A stretch of DNA of 64,000 nt, from assembly GCA_001730015.1 (NCBI GenBank), contig MDLA01000125.1, positions 47,121 through 111,120 on the forward strand, written 5' to 3'. Position 1 is the first letter of the stretch. The number at the start of each line of letters is the position of its first letter. The notes beneath the pieces were generated by a model. That model was not told the origin of the DNA. It did no database searches and worked only from the letters and a program-made list of their open reading frames with translations. Position numbers and translations under genes: made by a program. This stretch comes from Chromatiales bacterium (ex Bugula neritina AB1). Lineage in GTDB: Bacteria > Pseudomonadota > Gammaproteobacteria > Granulosicoccales > Granulosicoccaceae. Of this stretch, positions 18,644 to 27,942 are shown in pieces.

Positions 18644-19687
18644 TTAGCTAAAATCTGTAATCACTGAAATTCCCGATCGCGAATGCTTATCGAAATTTGC
18701 GAGTGCGTCTATAGAAGCATGCAGGTCTATTTTTTCGTAAATCAGGCGTTCAGGGGCCAGTAGGCCGCTCTTGATCATATCGAGCATTGCATCGTAACGG
18801 TGCGCCTGCATGCCATGACTGCCAATAATCTCCAGCTCATGGCCCATGACCAGATCCATTGGAATGGGAGGGGTGCTGGCGCTACCCAGCATCCAGCCAA
18901 GCTGAATGTGGCGGCCACGTTTGCGCAGGTTTTTAACGGAATTTACGCAAGTGGATTCTATCCCGAGCGCATCGATTGAAATATCGGCGCCGCCGTTGGT
19001 AATTGCTTTTACCGCTTCAACCACGTTGGCAGTTTCGGCGGCGTTGATCACTTCTTCAGCACCTATGGAGCGCGCAAGGTCCAGGCTTTTTTCGGATATA
19101 TCAATTGCAATCGGTCGCGCACCCATTGCCCGTGTAATCATAATCGCTGACAGTCCTACTCCACCACAGCCGTGCACTGCCACCTAGTTACCGGGACCGA
19201 CACGCCCCTGATCGACTACGGCGCGAAATGAAGTAACAAAGCGGCAGCCGAGGCTTGCGGCAGTGGCGAAGTCCATATTATCCGGAATTCCTACCAGATT
19301 CAGATCAGCGTGGTGTGCCTCAACCAGCTGGGCAAAAGACCCCCAGTGCGTGAATCCCGGCTGGAACTGATTGTCGCAAACCTGCTGGTTGCCTGAGTAG
19401 CATTCACGGCAGGCACCGCAGCCACCGACGAAAGGCACAGTTACCCGATCGCCGACACGCCAGTTTTTAACATCACGCCCGACGGCAGCCACGATTCCAG
19501 CAAGTTCATGCCCTGGTACATGAGGTAAACTGATGACCGGATCATGACCGCGCCAACCTGAAAAGTCGCTTCTGCAAACACCCGAAGCCTCAACCTTGAT
19601 TACAACGCCGTGTGATGCAGGAGTAGGATCCGGAACGGTCTGCACCGTAGGGGCTAAGTTAAAATTTTCATAGACGACAGCTTTCAA
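18644..19687 (-). pseudogene. Zinc-dependent alcohol dehydrogenase split by one in-frame amber codon
   Basis: The ORFs at 19184-19687 and 18644-19183 are the two halves of one MDR alcohol dehydrogenase in the same frame. The first half has [27 protein letters not shown] and the structural zinc cysteines [15 protein letters not shown]. The second half starts with the NAD-binding VAVHGCGGVGLSA. They are separated only by TAG at 19184-19186, where the family has Trp (G-x-W-V-A-V). A TGG-to-TAG change explains it. The product would be a truncated, inactive catalytic domain unless the amber codon is suppressed. It lies downstream of the two rid genes. Confidence 0.85.
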
Positions 19688-19704
19688 AGTGATTCCTACG
19701 TTTG

Positions 19705-20115
19705 TTATTTGAATCGGTCATAGGGCACAACGGCGACAGGAGTCAGCTCGACCAGAAAATCTTCATGGCCCAGCCCGGCTACTCTAACCGATGTGCTCAC
19801 AGGTGGATTTGCCTTAGACAAAAATTCATTTCTGACCGCCTGTATAGAAGCAAGATCTGCCAATTCTAAAAAGTAAGTGGTGATCGATATAATATCATTA
19901 ATCGATCCGCCAACTTCCAGCAATAAATTTTCAATATTGCGGAAGCACTGTCTGGTTTGCCCGGCAACATCTCCCTTGCCGACAATATTCTCTTCAGCAT
20001 CCCAGGCAACCTGACCGGTTAGATGAATAACCCTTCCTTCGGGTTGAATAACTCCCATGCTGAAGCCGCGACCATGGGGTCTCCACACTTTTGACGATTC
20101 AATATGCCGAGTCAT
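19705..20115 (-). CDS. RidA/YjgF-family protein
   Basis: A 136-residue Rid-superfamily protein. [38 protein letters not shown] and [20 protein letters not shown] align well with the family. RidA deaminates reactive enamine/imine intermediates. Other subfamilies act in specific catabolic routes. It lies just upstream of the broken dehydrogenase and downstream of a second Rid gene, with the MITE between them, suggesting one original catabolic operon. Confidence 0.88.
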   Translation of the reverse strand: MTRHIESSKVWRPHGRGFSMGVIQPEGRVIHLTGQVAWDAEENIVGKGDVAGQTRQCFRNIENLLLEVGGSINDIISITTYFLELADLASIQAVRNEFLSKANPPVSTSVRVAGLGHEDFLVELTPVAVVPYDRFK

Positions 20116-20204
20116 AAATTCACCTGTGCTACCTGATATTGTTTCGTGCCACCAGTTTAGCCCTTATTATTCTCTTTGATTGCAGTGATGGATTGATAAT
20201 ATTA

Positions 20205-20391
20205 CCCTGGTGTTGCATAAAATTCCGGCCCGGAACCGCTGCGCTGCTTCTATAGCAGCATCTAATGCGCAGTACTCATTTTTTCTGAATATCACTTAGA
20301 ATGACTAGGCTCAATCCAGCAGAAACTCCGTGCAGCGCCTTTTATATCGCTCTATAAGCTTCTGAACGCGAAATTTAATGCAACACCAGGG
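20205..20391 (+). mobile_element. 187-bp MITE, copy 2
   Basis: Same length, orientation and ends as the copy at 11530 (CCCTGGTGTTGCATAAA ... AATGCAACACCAGGG). It is flanked by ATTA on both sides. The right-hand ATTA supplies the TAA stop of the Rid gene at 20393. It separates two rid genes that read in the same direction. The stretch 20116-20392 holds nothing else that I can identify. Confidence 0.8.
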
Positions 20392-20392
20392 A

Positions 20393-20749
20393 TTATTGAT
20401 TTCTCGCAGCGGTCACGGTAATTTCAATCAGCCAATTTCCACCAAGCTCAACTCCAAGGCACGCTCTTTGAGGCCAATGCTTCGGATTTGTCCCGATCCA
20501 TTCGTTCCATGCCTTATCCATGATTGGTTTTTCGTCTATATTCGCGATAAAAACCTGTGCCGACAGTATTCTAGATTTGTCAGATCCCAGCCCCACCAGG
20601 TTTTGCTGCAGGGTATTAAGAGCCTGTTCGGTTTGGTGGATTAAATCGAGACTTTCGTCGCTAGCTGTTACTACCGTCCAGACCAGATCTCTATAGGCCG
20701 TCGACTGGTTTCTCCCTGCTGGATAGTCACCGCTTTTGCGTTCAATCAA
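20393..20749 (-). CDS. Second RidA-family protein
   Basis: A 118-residue Rid-superfamily protein (TVVTASDESLDLIHQTEQALNT, LGSDKSRILSAQVFIANI, CLGVELGGNWLIEITVTAA). The start is TTG with GAGGGA at good spacing. The stop TAA falls exactly in the target-site duplication of the MITE. The arginine expected for imine-hydrolysing RidA near the RVAG-like segment is not obvious here, so it may belong to another Rid subfamily. Confidence 0.8.
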   Translation of the reverse strand: MIERKSGDYPAGRNQSTAYRDLVWTVVTASDESLDLIHQTEQALNTLQQNLVGLGSDKSRILSAQVFIANIDEKPIMDKAWNEWIGTNPKHWPQRACLGVELGGNWLIEITVTAARNQ

Positions 20750-20830
20750 ATTTTTCCCTCAGGGTTTTGTTGCTTTGTACGGGCTGATCACTTTGGGGTA
20801 ATGCCTGTGTTACGCAATACTGTTCTGATA

Positions 20831-21184
20831 CTACTCAGTCCAAATGCCAGCTTGTACAATTTTTCCATCCCTTTCTTCAAGATACAGCTTTTCCAGATAT
20901 TCTTCTTTAGACAAAGTGCTGGTAAGTCTGAAAACAACCAGAATACGCTCAGGCTTTCGGATCACTCCAAGAAAATCAAATTTTCTTGAGAAGGCGGTGA
21001 GATAGGTTCCTTCCTGCCATTGCTTTTCAACGTTAGCTTTGAGCTCGTCGTTAGATGAGTCTTCAATCGGCATATATTTTGAAAACAGATCCCAGTTTTT
21101 ATCTCTTGCGCCCGCGATAGCATTTTTCAATATAGGCTCGGCGACTTCAAAAATTTGTGCTTCGGACATTTCCAGAAGTTTCAT
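20831..21184 (-). CDS. Hypothetical small protein
   Basis: A 117-residue protein with no signal peptide. GGAG lies seven bases before the ATG, and the start overlaps the preceding membrane-protein gene by 38 bp, which argues that it is real and coupled. The alternating pattern KFDFLGVIRKPERILVVFRL suggests a small alpha+beta fold of NTF2-like type. I do not recognise the family. Confidence 0.55.
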   Translation of the reverse strand: MKLLEMSEAQIFEVAEPILKNAIAGARDKNWDLFSKYMPIEDSSNDELKANVEKQWQEGTYLTAFSRKFDFLGVIRKPERILVVFRLTSTLSKEEYLEKLYLEERDGKIVQAGIWTE

Positions 21185-21527
21185 GCGTTACTCCAGTTGC
21201 TGATTCAGATAGTGTTTTAATTTTCATGCGTAAATCGTTAATTGGTTTTATCAGCATCAGGGTTATCGGGACGACTGAAACAAGAAAGACAGCTCCAGCC
21301 AGCCAGAGAGTATTGCCGCTGGAAAACCAGGCGATCACCCCCGATACGAAACCGGCAAGGGCGAGCGCAATCTGCATCGGTGCTGCCCGTTTGTACATCG
21401 GAGGGAAAAAACGGCCGCCGACAGAAGCCCCGGCTTCAAGCGCAGCCGGGTGCTGGGCCAAAGAGATGTAGATCGCTGCTCCGAAAAATGTGCCGCGGGA
21501 AAATAAAGCGATAATCGAAAATATCAT
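21147..21527 (-). CDS. DUF1772-like small membrane protein
   Basis: About 126 residues with three to four hydrophobic segments. The conserved FGAAIYISLAQHPAALEAG and FFPPMYKRAAPMQ segments fit DUF1772 (anthrone oxygenase-like) proteins. The ORF track begins upstream at 21584. I prefer ATG 21527 because AAGGA sits just before it. It overlaps the following hypothetical gene. The role in bacteria is unclear. Confidence 0.7.
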   Translation of the reverse strand: MIFSIIALFSRGTFFGAAIYISLAQHPAALEAGASVGGRFFPPMYKRAAPMQIALALAGFVSGVIAWFSSGNTLWLAGAVFLVSVVPITLMLIKPINDLRMKIKTLSESATGVTHETSGNVRSTNF

Positions 21528-21611
21528 GTGATCCTTGTCTTTTGTCTGGCAACCGGCGGAGTAAAAAAATTGGCTTCGATCCATTTACGACGTGCTGATC
21601 CGAAGTCCCCG

Positions 21612-21980
21612 TTACCTGTAGAGTCTTCTTGTGTATTGCAATATTCGGTGTATTAATGATTTTGAAGATGGTGTTGTTGAAACCTCTACTTCAGTTTCAC
21701 TACTGCCGTTGTTGCTGACTATACGAAATGCCGTAGCTTCAAGGCACATTTCGGAGTAACTAAGATTCATCCGATCACATTTATGGGTAAATTTCTCGCC
21801 CATCTTTTCTATAGTTTCGCCATCCCAGACTACAGAGCAGTACCATATCGAGTTGTCGAAATCATTCTCTGTAACTTTGCCAGTCCAACCGCCAATGTCA
21901 AAATGAAAGTCGGGATCGATTGTCCCCTCGATAACTTCAACCGTGTCTCCAACTTTGAAATCGCAACTGGGTGTATTCAT
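21612..21980 (-). CDS. Hypothetical protein with SH3-like barrel pattern
   Basis: About 122 residues from ATG 21980 (MNTPSCDFKVGDTVEVI). An upstream TTG/ATG near 22049 would add about 23 residues. FKVGDTVEVIEGTIDPDFHF followed by GGWTGKV resembles a small SH3-like barrel found in several uncharacterised bacterial proteins. Conserved catalytic residues are not evident. It is the outermost gene of this minus-strand group, divergent from the second dipeptide-type operon. Confidence 0.5.
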   Translation of the reverse strand: MNTPSCDFKVGDTVEVIEGTIDPDFHFDIGGWTGKVTENDFDNSIWYCSVVWDGETIEKMGEKFTHKCDRMNLSYSEMCLEATAFRIVSNNGSSETEVEVSTTPSSKSLIHRILQYTRRLYR

Positions 21981-22222
21981 GTTACAAATCCGAAAGTCAC
22001 CTTTAGCCCAATCAGTAAAATACCACATCAGTTGTACTTTCATATCCAATTAAAAATAGACGGGTAAGATTCGGGTTGGTTTGTTTCTGATAAAAGACAA
22101 AAAGGCAGACAGATGAAGAAATAGCCATACGCGACGCCAGACGTTGAAAGACAAAAAATCCAGCCGGGCAAATGTTATCCTGTGAACTTGCCAAATAGCG
22201 CGAATCTGCGAGCGAGGACTGG

Positions 22223-23221
22223 TTGCGGTCAGTTTCAACGATAATTCTTCAAAGATTGGGCCTCGGTGCCCTGACTCTGGTGGTGGTATCACTGGTTATT
22301 TTCTGTGCAGTCGAGATGCTGCCGGGAGACTTTGCCGAGGCGATTCTCGGTCAGGGGGCAACACCTGAGTCCGTAGCCGCCATCCGTGATCAGCTCGGGT
22401 TGGACAAACCGGTAACACAGCGCTATTTCAGCTGGCTCGCCAGTGCTTTACAGGGTGATTTCGGCGTCAGCTTTGCGCGGCTTAACTTTGCTTCGAATTT
22501 TGGAACATCAACCAACACCCACCAGATTACCGTTGCCGATCAGCTGCGACCGCGATTCCTCAATACCCTGTTTCTGGCGGCAGTAGCTGCCTGCATTGCG
22601 GTTCCATTGTCTCTGACCATCGGCATTCTTGCCGCTCTCTACCGCAATTCCATTTTTGATCGGGTGGCGAATGTTTTCACGTTAACCTCAATCTCAAGCC
22701 CGGAATTTTTTGTCGCCTATATTCTTATTCTGTTTCTGGCGGTACTTAATCCAATTCTTCCATCGCTGTCGAATATTTACGACACCATGGATTTTGCCGA
22801 ACGCCTCAAAGCAACGCTGCTCCCTGCATTGGTGCTCACACTGGTGGTCACCGCACACATGATGCGCATGACGCGCGCCGCCATTATCAATTTACTCGCC
22901 TCACCGTATATTGAAATGGCCCGCCTCAAAGGACTGTCGCCACTGCGAGTCATACTATTTCATGCGCTGCCGAATGCGCTGGCGCCAATTATCAACGTAA
23001 TCGCACTGAACCTCGCTTATCTGGTAACCGGGGTAGTTATCGTTGAAGTGGTGTTTGTGTATCCGGGGGTAGGGCAGTTGTTTGTCGACAGCGTCAAGAT
23101 CAGAGACATGCCACTGGTACAGGCCTGCTGCCTTATCTTTGCAGCCGCCTATGTTCTTCTGAATTTGCTGGCGGACATCATGTCTATTATTTCCAACCCA
23201 CGTTTAAGACACCCGAAATGA
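22223..23221 (+). CDS. ABC transporter permease, DppB type (second system)
   Basis: A 332-residue DppB-family permease starting at TTG. It shares LPGDFAEAILGQGATPESVA and HALPNALAPI with the copy at 2520, so the two are paralogues. It carries an extra short stretch (NFGTSTNTHQITVADQ) before the second membrane segment. It is the first gene of the second dipeptide-type operon and overlaps the next gene by ATGA. It should form the channel with the protein at 23218. Confidence 0.92.
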   Translation: MRSVSTIILQRLGLGALTLVVVSLVIFCAVEMLPGDFAEAILGQGATPESVAAIRDQLGLDKPVTQRYFSWLASALQGDFGVSFARLNFASNFGTSTNTHQITVADQLRPRFLNTLFLAAVAACIAVPLSLTIGILAALYRNSIFDRVANVFTLTSISSPEFFVAYILILFLAVLNPILPSLSNIYDTMDFAERLKATLLPALVLTLVVTAHMMRMTRAAIINLLASPYIEMARLKGLSPLRVILFHALPNALAPIINVIALNLAYLVTGVVIVEVVFVYPGVGQLFVDSVKIRDMPLVQACCLIFAAAYVLLNLLADIMSIISNPRLRHPK

Positions 23222-24324
23222 TCACCTCACTGTCCCGTGGTTTTCTGATCGCAGCGCTGCTCTATGGTGTCGTGATTTCGTGGCCGGCCCTAAGCGAGGG
23301 CGGCGTGAGCGGCTGGTGGGCAGCAGCCAGAGGGGTCGGCATTCTGCGCTATCTGTTCTGGCTGAGTGCAGTCATTGCTGTTGCAATGGCAGCGTCCTGG
23401 GTGTTCCGCGAACTGTTGCGCCGCACCATGCCCGAAATCATTGCCAAGCCCATGCGCCAGGCACCGTTGACTGCCGCCTTCGGTATCATGATCATTCTAG
23501 CCTATGTAATTGTTGCCGTCGGGGCTCCGGCTATAGCGCCGTTTGGCGAGGCCGAGATATTTGAGAAAATCAATGTGCTTCCGGGCGGTGATGCCGAGCT
23601 CGGTGGTGATCCCAACCACTTTCTCGGCACTGATCAAATCGGTCGCGATATTTTATCGCGGCTTATTTATGGCGCGCGCAATACCGTTGGCATTGCTTTT
23701 CTCACCACGGTGCTGTCATTTGTTATCGGTGTAACTCTCGGGTTTCTGGCGGCGACGCTGGGTGGCTGGGTCGATCAGTTCTTTTCGCGCTCTATCGATG
23801 TACTCATGGCGATCCCGCAACTGATTTTCGCGCTGCTGCTGATGACCATCGCCTCCGAGTGGGCCTACCGCTCCGGCATATCACTCACCTGGTTTATGAT
23901 CCTGATTATCGCGGTACTCGACTCCACACGCGTGTTCCGGCTGGCGCGTGCCGTCGGTTTGAATATCGTGGTAATGGACTACATCGAAGCGGCCAAAGTA
24001 CGCGGCGAAACCCTCGCACATATTGTATTCAGAGAAATACTGCCGAACGCCTTTGCACCGCTGCTTGCTGAATTCGGCCTGCGCTTCTGCTTTGTATTCC
24101 TCACCATTGCCTCGCTGAGCTTCCTCGGTATTGGTATCCAGCCGCCGCTGGCCGACTGGGGCACCATGGTTCGCGATCTCTCACAGTTTATCAATTTTGC
24201 CGTCTACGACCCGCTCACCGCCTCTTTGCCGCTGATGGCAGCAGGTGCGATTGCGCTGTTAACGGTTGCAGTTAACTTTGTGGTCGACTGGATGCTGCAA
24301 AATACCTCGGGTCTGAAAGAATGA
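23218..24324 (+). CDS. ABC transporter permease, DppC type (second system), N-terminally extended
   Basis: A 368-residue DppC-family permease. About 80 residues with two hydrophobic segments precede the usual core, which is absent from its paralogue at 3479. The core shows FLGTDQIGRDILSRLIYGAR and LSFLGIGIQPPLADWG. The contact loop is YIEAAKVRGETL with EILPNAFAPL. It starts in ATGA overlap with the DppB gene. The extension might be a fused small membrane protein. Confidence 0.9.
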   Translation: MITSLSRGFLIAALLYGVVISWPALSEGGVSGWWAAARGVGILRYLFWLSAVIAVAMAASWVFRELLRRTMPEIIAKPMRQAPLTAAFGIMIILAYVIVAVGAPAIAPFGEAEIFEKINVLPGGDAELGGDPNHFLGTDQIGRDILSRLIYGARNTVGIAFLTTVLSFVIGVTLGFLAATLGGWVDQFFSRSIDVLMAIPQLIFALLLMTIASEWAYRSGISLTWFMILIIAVLDSTRVFRLARAVGLNIVVMDYIEAAKVRGETLAHIVFREILPNAFAPLLAEFGLRFCFVFLTIASLSFLGIGIQPPLADWGTMVRDLSQFINFAVYDPLTASLPLMAAGAIALLTVAVNFVVDWMLQNTSGLKE

Positions 24325-24463
24325 TTATTCGGCCAGTGGCAGGCGAATTCTATAATCCCGTGTCCGCCTATATATGCGGCCGGCAGCTGCGCTGCACATG
24401 CAAATTCAGGCCAGTACAGACCAGAGCAGTACAAGTCAATTCAGTGCAAACCAGGGCAGCCCA

Positions 24464-26128
24464 ATGAGTGAATTGCTGGTAAAAATACGCAATTTGCACA
24501 TTGAAGGCCGTGCCGACGAACAGTGGCTGCCAATAATCAACGGAGTCGATCTCAACCTGCAGCGCGGCCGGGTTCTGGGCTTAATCGGTGAGAGCGGGGC
24601 GGGTAAGTCTACCCTTGGTCTCGCGGCAATGGGCTTTACCCGCGACGGCTGCCGCATCAGCGGTGGCAGCGTGGAGTTCGGCGGGGTCGATCTGCTCGCA
24701 CTAACGCGAACCCAGCGTCGCGCGCTGCTGGGAAAGCGCATTGCCTACGTGGCGCAATCGGCTGCAGCGTCGTTTAATCCGGCGCATAAAATCTTGAGCC
24801 AGCACACTGAAGCACCGGTATATCACGGCGTGATGACCCGCTCGGAAAGTGAAGCCGATGGCATGGAACTGTACCGTCGCCTGCGCCTCCCCGATCCGGA
24901 TCAAATCGGTTTTCGCTACCCGCATCAGGTATCGGGAGGCCAGTTACAGCGCGCGATGACAGCGATGGCCATGTCGTGCCGGCCAGATCTGATAATTTTC
25001 GACGAACCCACTACCGCGCTTGATGTCACCACGCAGATAGAAGTACTGGCGTCCATTCGAGAAATCGTTGAGCAGTTCGGTACAGCTGCCATCTATATAA
25101 CTCACGATCTCGCCGTGGTTGCGCAAATGGCAGACGATATAAAAGTGCTGTTGCGCGGTGACGAGGTCGAGCAGGCCGACACCCGAACCATGTTGTCGCA
25201 GCCGGTTGAAGACTATACAAAATCACTGTGGGCTGTGCGCAGCTTCCAGCGGCCGCAGAAACCACCAGTAGATGAGGCCGCTACCCCGGTGGTTAAAATA
25301 GATGGCATCACCGCTGCCTATGGCCGCTCGCTGGATGTTCTGCATAACGTAAGTTTCGATATACACCGTGGCCGCACTGTTGCCGTGGTGGGGGAGTCGG
25401 GTTCCGGCAAGTCTACCGTTGCGCGTAGTATCATGGGCTTGCTGCCGCCGCGCAACGGGCAGATAATATTCAATGGCGCGCCATTACCTGCAAGCTATAA
25501 AAAGCGTAGCAAAGAGCAGCTGCGGCAAGTGCAGATGATCTACCAGATGGCCGATACCGCACTGAACCCGAGAGTGCGTATCAAAGATATCATCGGTCGA
25601 CCGGTCGAATTTTACAGAGGGCTCAAAGGCAGGCAGAAAGAGCAGCGTGTCGCGCAATTGCTGGAGCAGATAGAGCTTGATCCCGCTCAGTATATGCAAC
25701 GCCGCCCCACAGAATTATCGGGCGGGCAGAAGCAGCGCATCGGAATAGCGCGGGCACTGGCAGCCGAGCCTGAATTTATCATTTGCGATGAAGTCACCTC
25801 CGCTCTGGATCAGCTGGTGGCCGAGGGAATTCTACGCTTGCTGGCACGGCTTCAGGATGAACTCGGGCTGGCCTATATGTTCATCACCCACGATCTCGCC
25901 ACCGTGCGCGCAATCGCAGACGAGGTCGTTGTGATGAAAGAAGGAGTTGTTGTCGAAGCCGGGCCGAAAGGCGACATGTTCACTCCGCCACATCACCCCT
26001 ATACCGATCTGCTGCTGAGCTCGGTTCCGGAAATGGATCCCGACTGGCTGACCCGGGTACTGGCAGATCGAGGGGTGGACAACATTGGAGATGCAGCGAT
26101 GGCCAAATTGGATAACAGGCACCGGTAG
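24464..26128 (+). CDS. Fused dipeptide-type ABC ATPase (second system)
   Basis: Two cassettes in one chain of 554 residues. Cassette 1 has GESGAGKST, VSGGQLQRAM and IIFDEPTTALD. Cassette 2 has [19 protein letters not shown] and IICDEVTSALD. It is paralogous to 4299-5942. The ORF track begins at 24374, but the first 30 residues are a low-complexity Gln/Ser run. ATG 24464 (MSELLVKIRNLHIE) matches the start of the other copy. It should power the two permeases before it. Confidence 0.9.
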   Translation: MSELLVKIRNLHIEGRADEQWLPIINGVDLNLQRGRVLGLIGESGAGKSTLGLAAMGFTRDGCRISGGSVEFGGVDLLALTRTQRRALLGKRIAYVAQSAAASFNPAHKILSQHTEAPVYHGVMTRSESEADGMELYRRLRLPDPDQIGFRYPHQVSGGQLQRAMTAMAMSCRPDLIIFDEPTTALDVTTQIEVLASIREIVEQFGTAAIYITHDLAVVAQMADDIKVLLRGDEVEQADTRTMLSQPVEDYTKSLWAVRSFQRPQKPPVDEAATPVVKIDGITAAYGRSLDVLHNVSFDIHRGRTVAVVGESGSGKSTVARSIMGLLPPRNGQIIFNGAPLPASYKKRSKEQLRQVQMIYQMADTALNPRVRIKDIIGRPVEFYRGLKGRQKEQRVAQLLEQIELDPAQYMQRRPTELSGGQKQRIGIARALAAEPEFIICDEVTSALDQLVAEGILRLLARLQDELGLAYMFITHDLATVRAIADEVVVMKEGVVVEAGPKGDMFTPPHHPYTDLLLSSVPEMDPDWLTRVLADRGVDNIGDAAMAKLDNRHR

Positions 26129-26232
26129 AGATATAGAATTTGAATGTCTGAATCAAACGTGCCAATGCACTTGCCTGGAGGCCGGAAGACCGGTCGATTA
26201 ACTTAACTTTGAAAAGCTGAGGATAACCCTAA

Positions 26233-27786
26233 ATGACTTACGAACTGAATCGCCGCGGATTTCTGCGGGCCGGAGTGGCAGCTGGTGTGATGGCCGCAAC
26301 CGGAAGCCGTATGACACCGGCGTTCGCCGCGCCCAAAATGGGCGGCACACTGCGCATGGGTATTGCCGGTGCCAATACATCAGACAGCTGGGATGGTCGA
26401 ACCCACTCCGACAGCTTCATGATCATGATGGGCCACGGCACGGTATTCGACTGCCTGACCGAAGTCGGCGCAGACGGTCAGCTCAAAGGCGAACTTGCCG
26501 AAAGCTGGGAGCCCAGTGCCGATGCTAAAACCTGGACATTCAATCTGCGCAAGGGTGTTACCTTCCACAACGGCAAGCCTTTCAACGCAGACGATGTTAT
26601 CGCCTCATTGAATCTGCATACCGCTGACGACGCGAAATCTGCGGCTAAGCCGATTGTTGCATCTATCGCCGAAATGAAAAAGATGAACGACCACCAGGTG
26701 CAGATGGTACTGAAAGCCGGCAACGCCGATTTTCCGTTCCTGCTGTCTGACTACCACATTGTGATTCATCCGGCCGATGGTATTGAAGAGTCAATTGCCA
26801 AAGGTATCGGTACCGGCGGCTACATGGTTGAAAACCATGATCCGGGTGTGCGCACTATTGTGAAAAAATACGGCAATCACTACAAGTCAGATGCCTGCTT
26901 TTTCGACAGCATAGAGCAAATCGCCATTAACGATTCCAGCGCCCGCATGAACGCGCTAATGACAGGCCAGGTCGATGCCATCAACCGGGTCGACTTTAAA
27001 ACCGAAATTTTGATGAAGCGCAACCCGAACATCAATATCTTTGAAGTCACCGGCAACCAGCACTTCACCTTCCCTATGCTGACCGGCGTAGAGCCGTTCA
27101 ACAACCCCGATGTCCGGCTGGCGCTGAAACTTGCGTTCAACCGGCAGGAACTCGTCGACAAGATACTGCAGGGGCACGGTGCCGTAGCCAACGATCACCC
27201 GATCGGGCCAGCCAACCAGTACTTCCACAAAGATCTGGCGCAGCGCGAATATGACCCCGAGCAAGCCAGGTCACTGCTGAAGAAAGCCGGAATGGAAGGG
27301 CTGACTGTAGATTTGTCGGCCGCTAACGCCGCCTTCCCGGGTGCCGTTGATGCCAGCCAGTTGCTGCAGGCGTCAGCAAAAGCCGCCGGTATCAATATCA
27401 AGCTCACACAAGAGCCCGATGATGGTTACTGGTCTAATGTGTGGCTTAAAAAGCCGTGGGTTGCCTGCTACTGGTCTGGCCGTGCAACTGAAGACTGGAT
27501 GTTCTCCACCGCCTATGAATCCGGTGTACCATGGAATGACACCGCCTGGGAAAATGCGCGCTTTCAGGAGCTGCTGCTGCTCGGCCGTGCAGAACTCGAT
27601 ACCGCTAAGCGCGAGGCGATATACCACGAAATGCAAGAGCTGTGTTCCAATGACGGCGCGACGGTTGTGCCCATGTATGCCAACTACGTTGATGCGCACT
27701 CGAAGAAGCTCACCAACAGCGGCACCATTGGTAACTCATGGCAGATGGATAGCTCGCGAATTGCCGAACGCTGGTGGTTTGCCTAG
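26233..27786 (+). CDS. ABC transporter periplasmic binding protein, family 5 (second system)
   Basis: A 517-residue DppA/OppA-family protein. NRRGFLRAGVAAGVMAATG is a twin-arginine signal, with likely cleavage near AFAA. WTFNLRKGVTFHNG and NDHPIG match the paralogue at 988. In this operon the binding protein comes last, before an intrinsic terminator, whereas in the first system it comes first. Several loops differ between the two, so ligands may differ. The downstream Rieske oxygenase hints at an oxidisable aromatic or amine ligand, but a terminator separates them. Confidence 0.9.
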   Translation: MTYELNRRGFLRAGVAAGVMAATGSRMTPAFAAPKMGGTLRMGIAGANTSDSWDGRTHSDSFMIMMGHGTVFDCLTEVGADGQLKGELAESWEPSADAKTWTFNLRKGVTFHNGKPFNADDVIASLNLHTADDAKSAAKPIVASIAEMKKMNDHQVQMVLKAGNADFPFLLSDYHIVIHPADGIEESIAKGIGTGGYMVENHDPGVRTIVKKYGNHYKSDACFFDSIEQIAINDSSARMNALMTGQVDAINRVDFKTEILMKRNPNINIFEVTGNQHFTFPMLTGVEPFNNPDVRLALKLAFNRQELVDKILQGHGAVANDHPIGPANQYFHKDLAQREYDPEQARSLLKKAGMEGLTVDLSAANAAFPGAVDASQLLQASAKAAGINIKLTQEPDDGYWSNVWLKKPWVACYWSGRATEDWMFSTAYESGVPWNDTAWENARFQELLLLGRAELDTAKREAIYHEMQELCSNDGATVVPMYANYVDAHSKKLTNSGTIGNSWQMDSSRIAERWWFA

Positions 27787-27822
27787 AAATTCCATGGCCT
27801 TAAACGCAGTAACCTGAAGTAA

Positions 27823-27852
27823 AAAAACGCCCTGTTCGCAGGGCGTTTTTCT
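27823..27852 (+). terminator. Rho-independent terminator with TTCG tetraloop
   Basis: AACGCCCTG-TTCG-CAGGGCGTT forms a strong GC-rich stem with a stable tetraloop, followed by TTTTTCTTTT. It ends the second dipeptide-type transporter operon, 37 bp after its last stop codon. The A-run on the other side could allow some activity on the minus strand. Confidence 0.9.
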
Positions 27853-27942
27853 TTTGTATTCCCGGTCTGGAAACCGCGACCGCTTTGCGCTTATGCCAGT
27901 GCTGATGCATGATAGTGAATCCGCATAACCATCCACGGCTTT

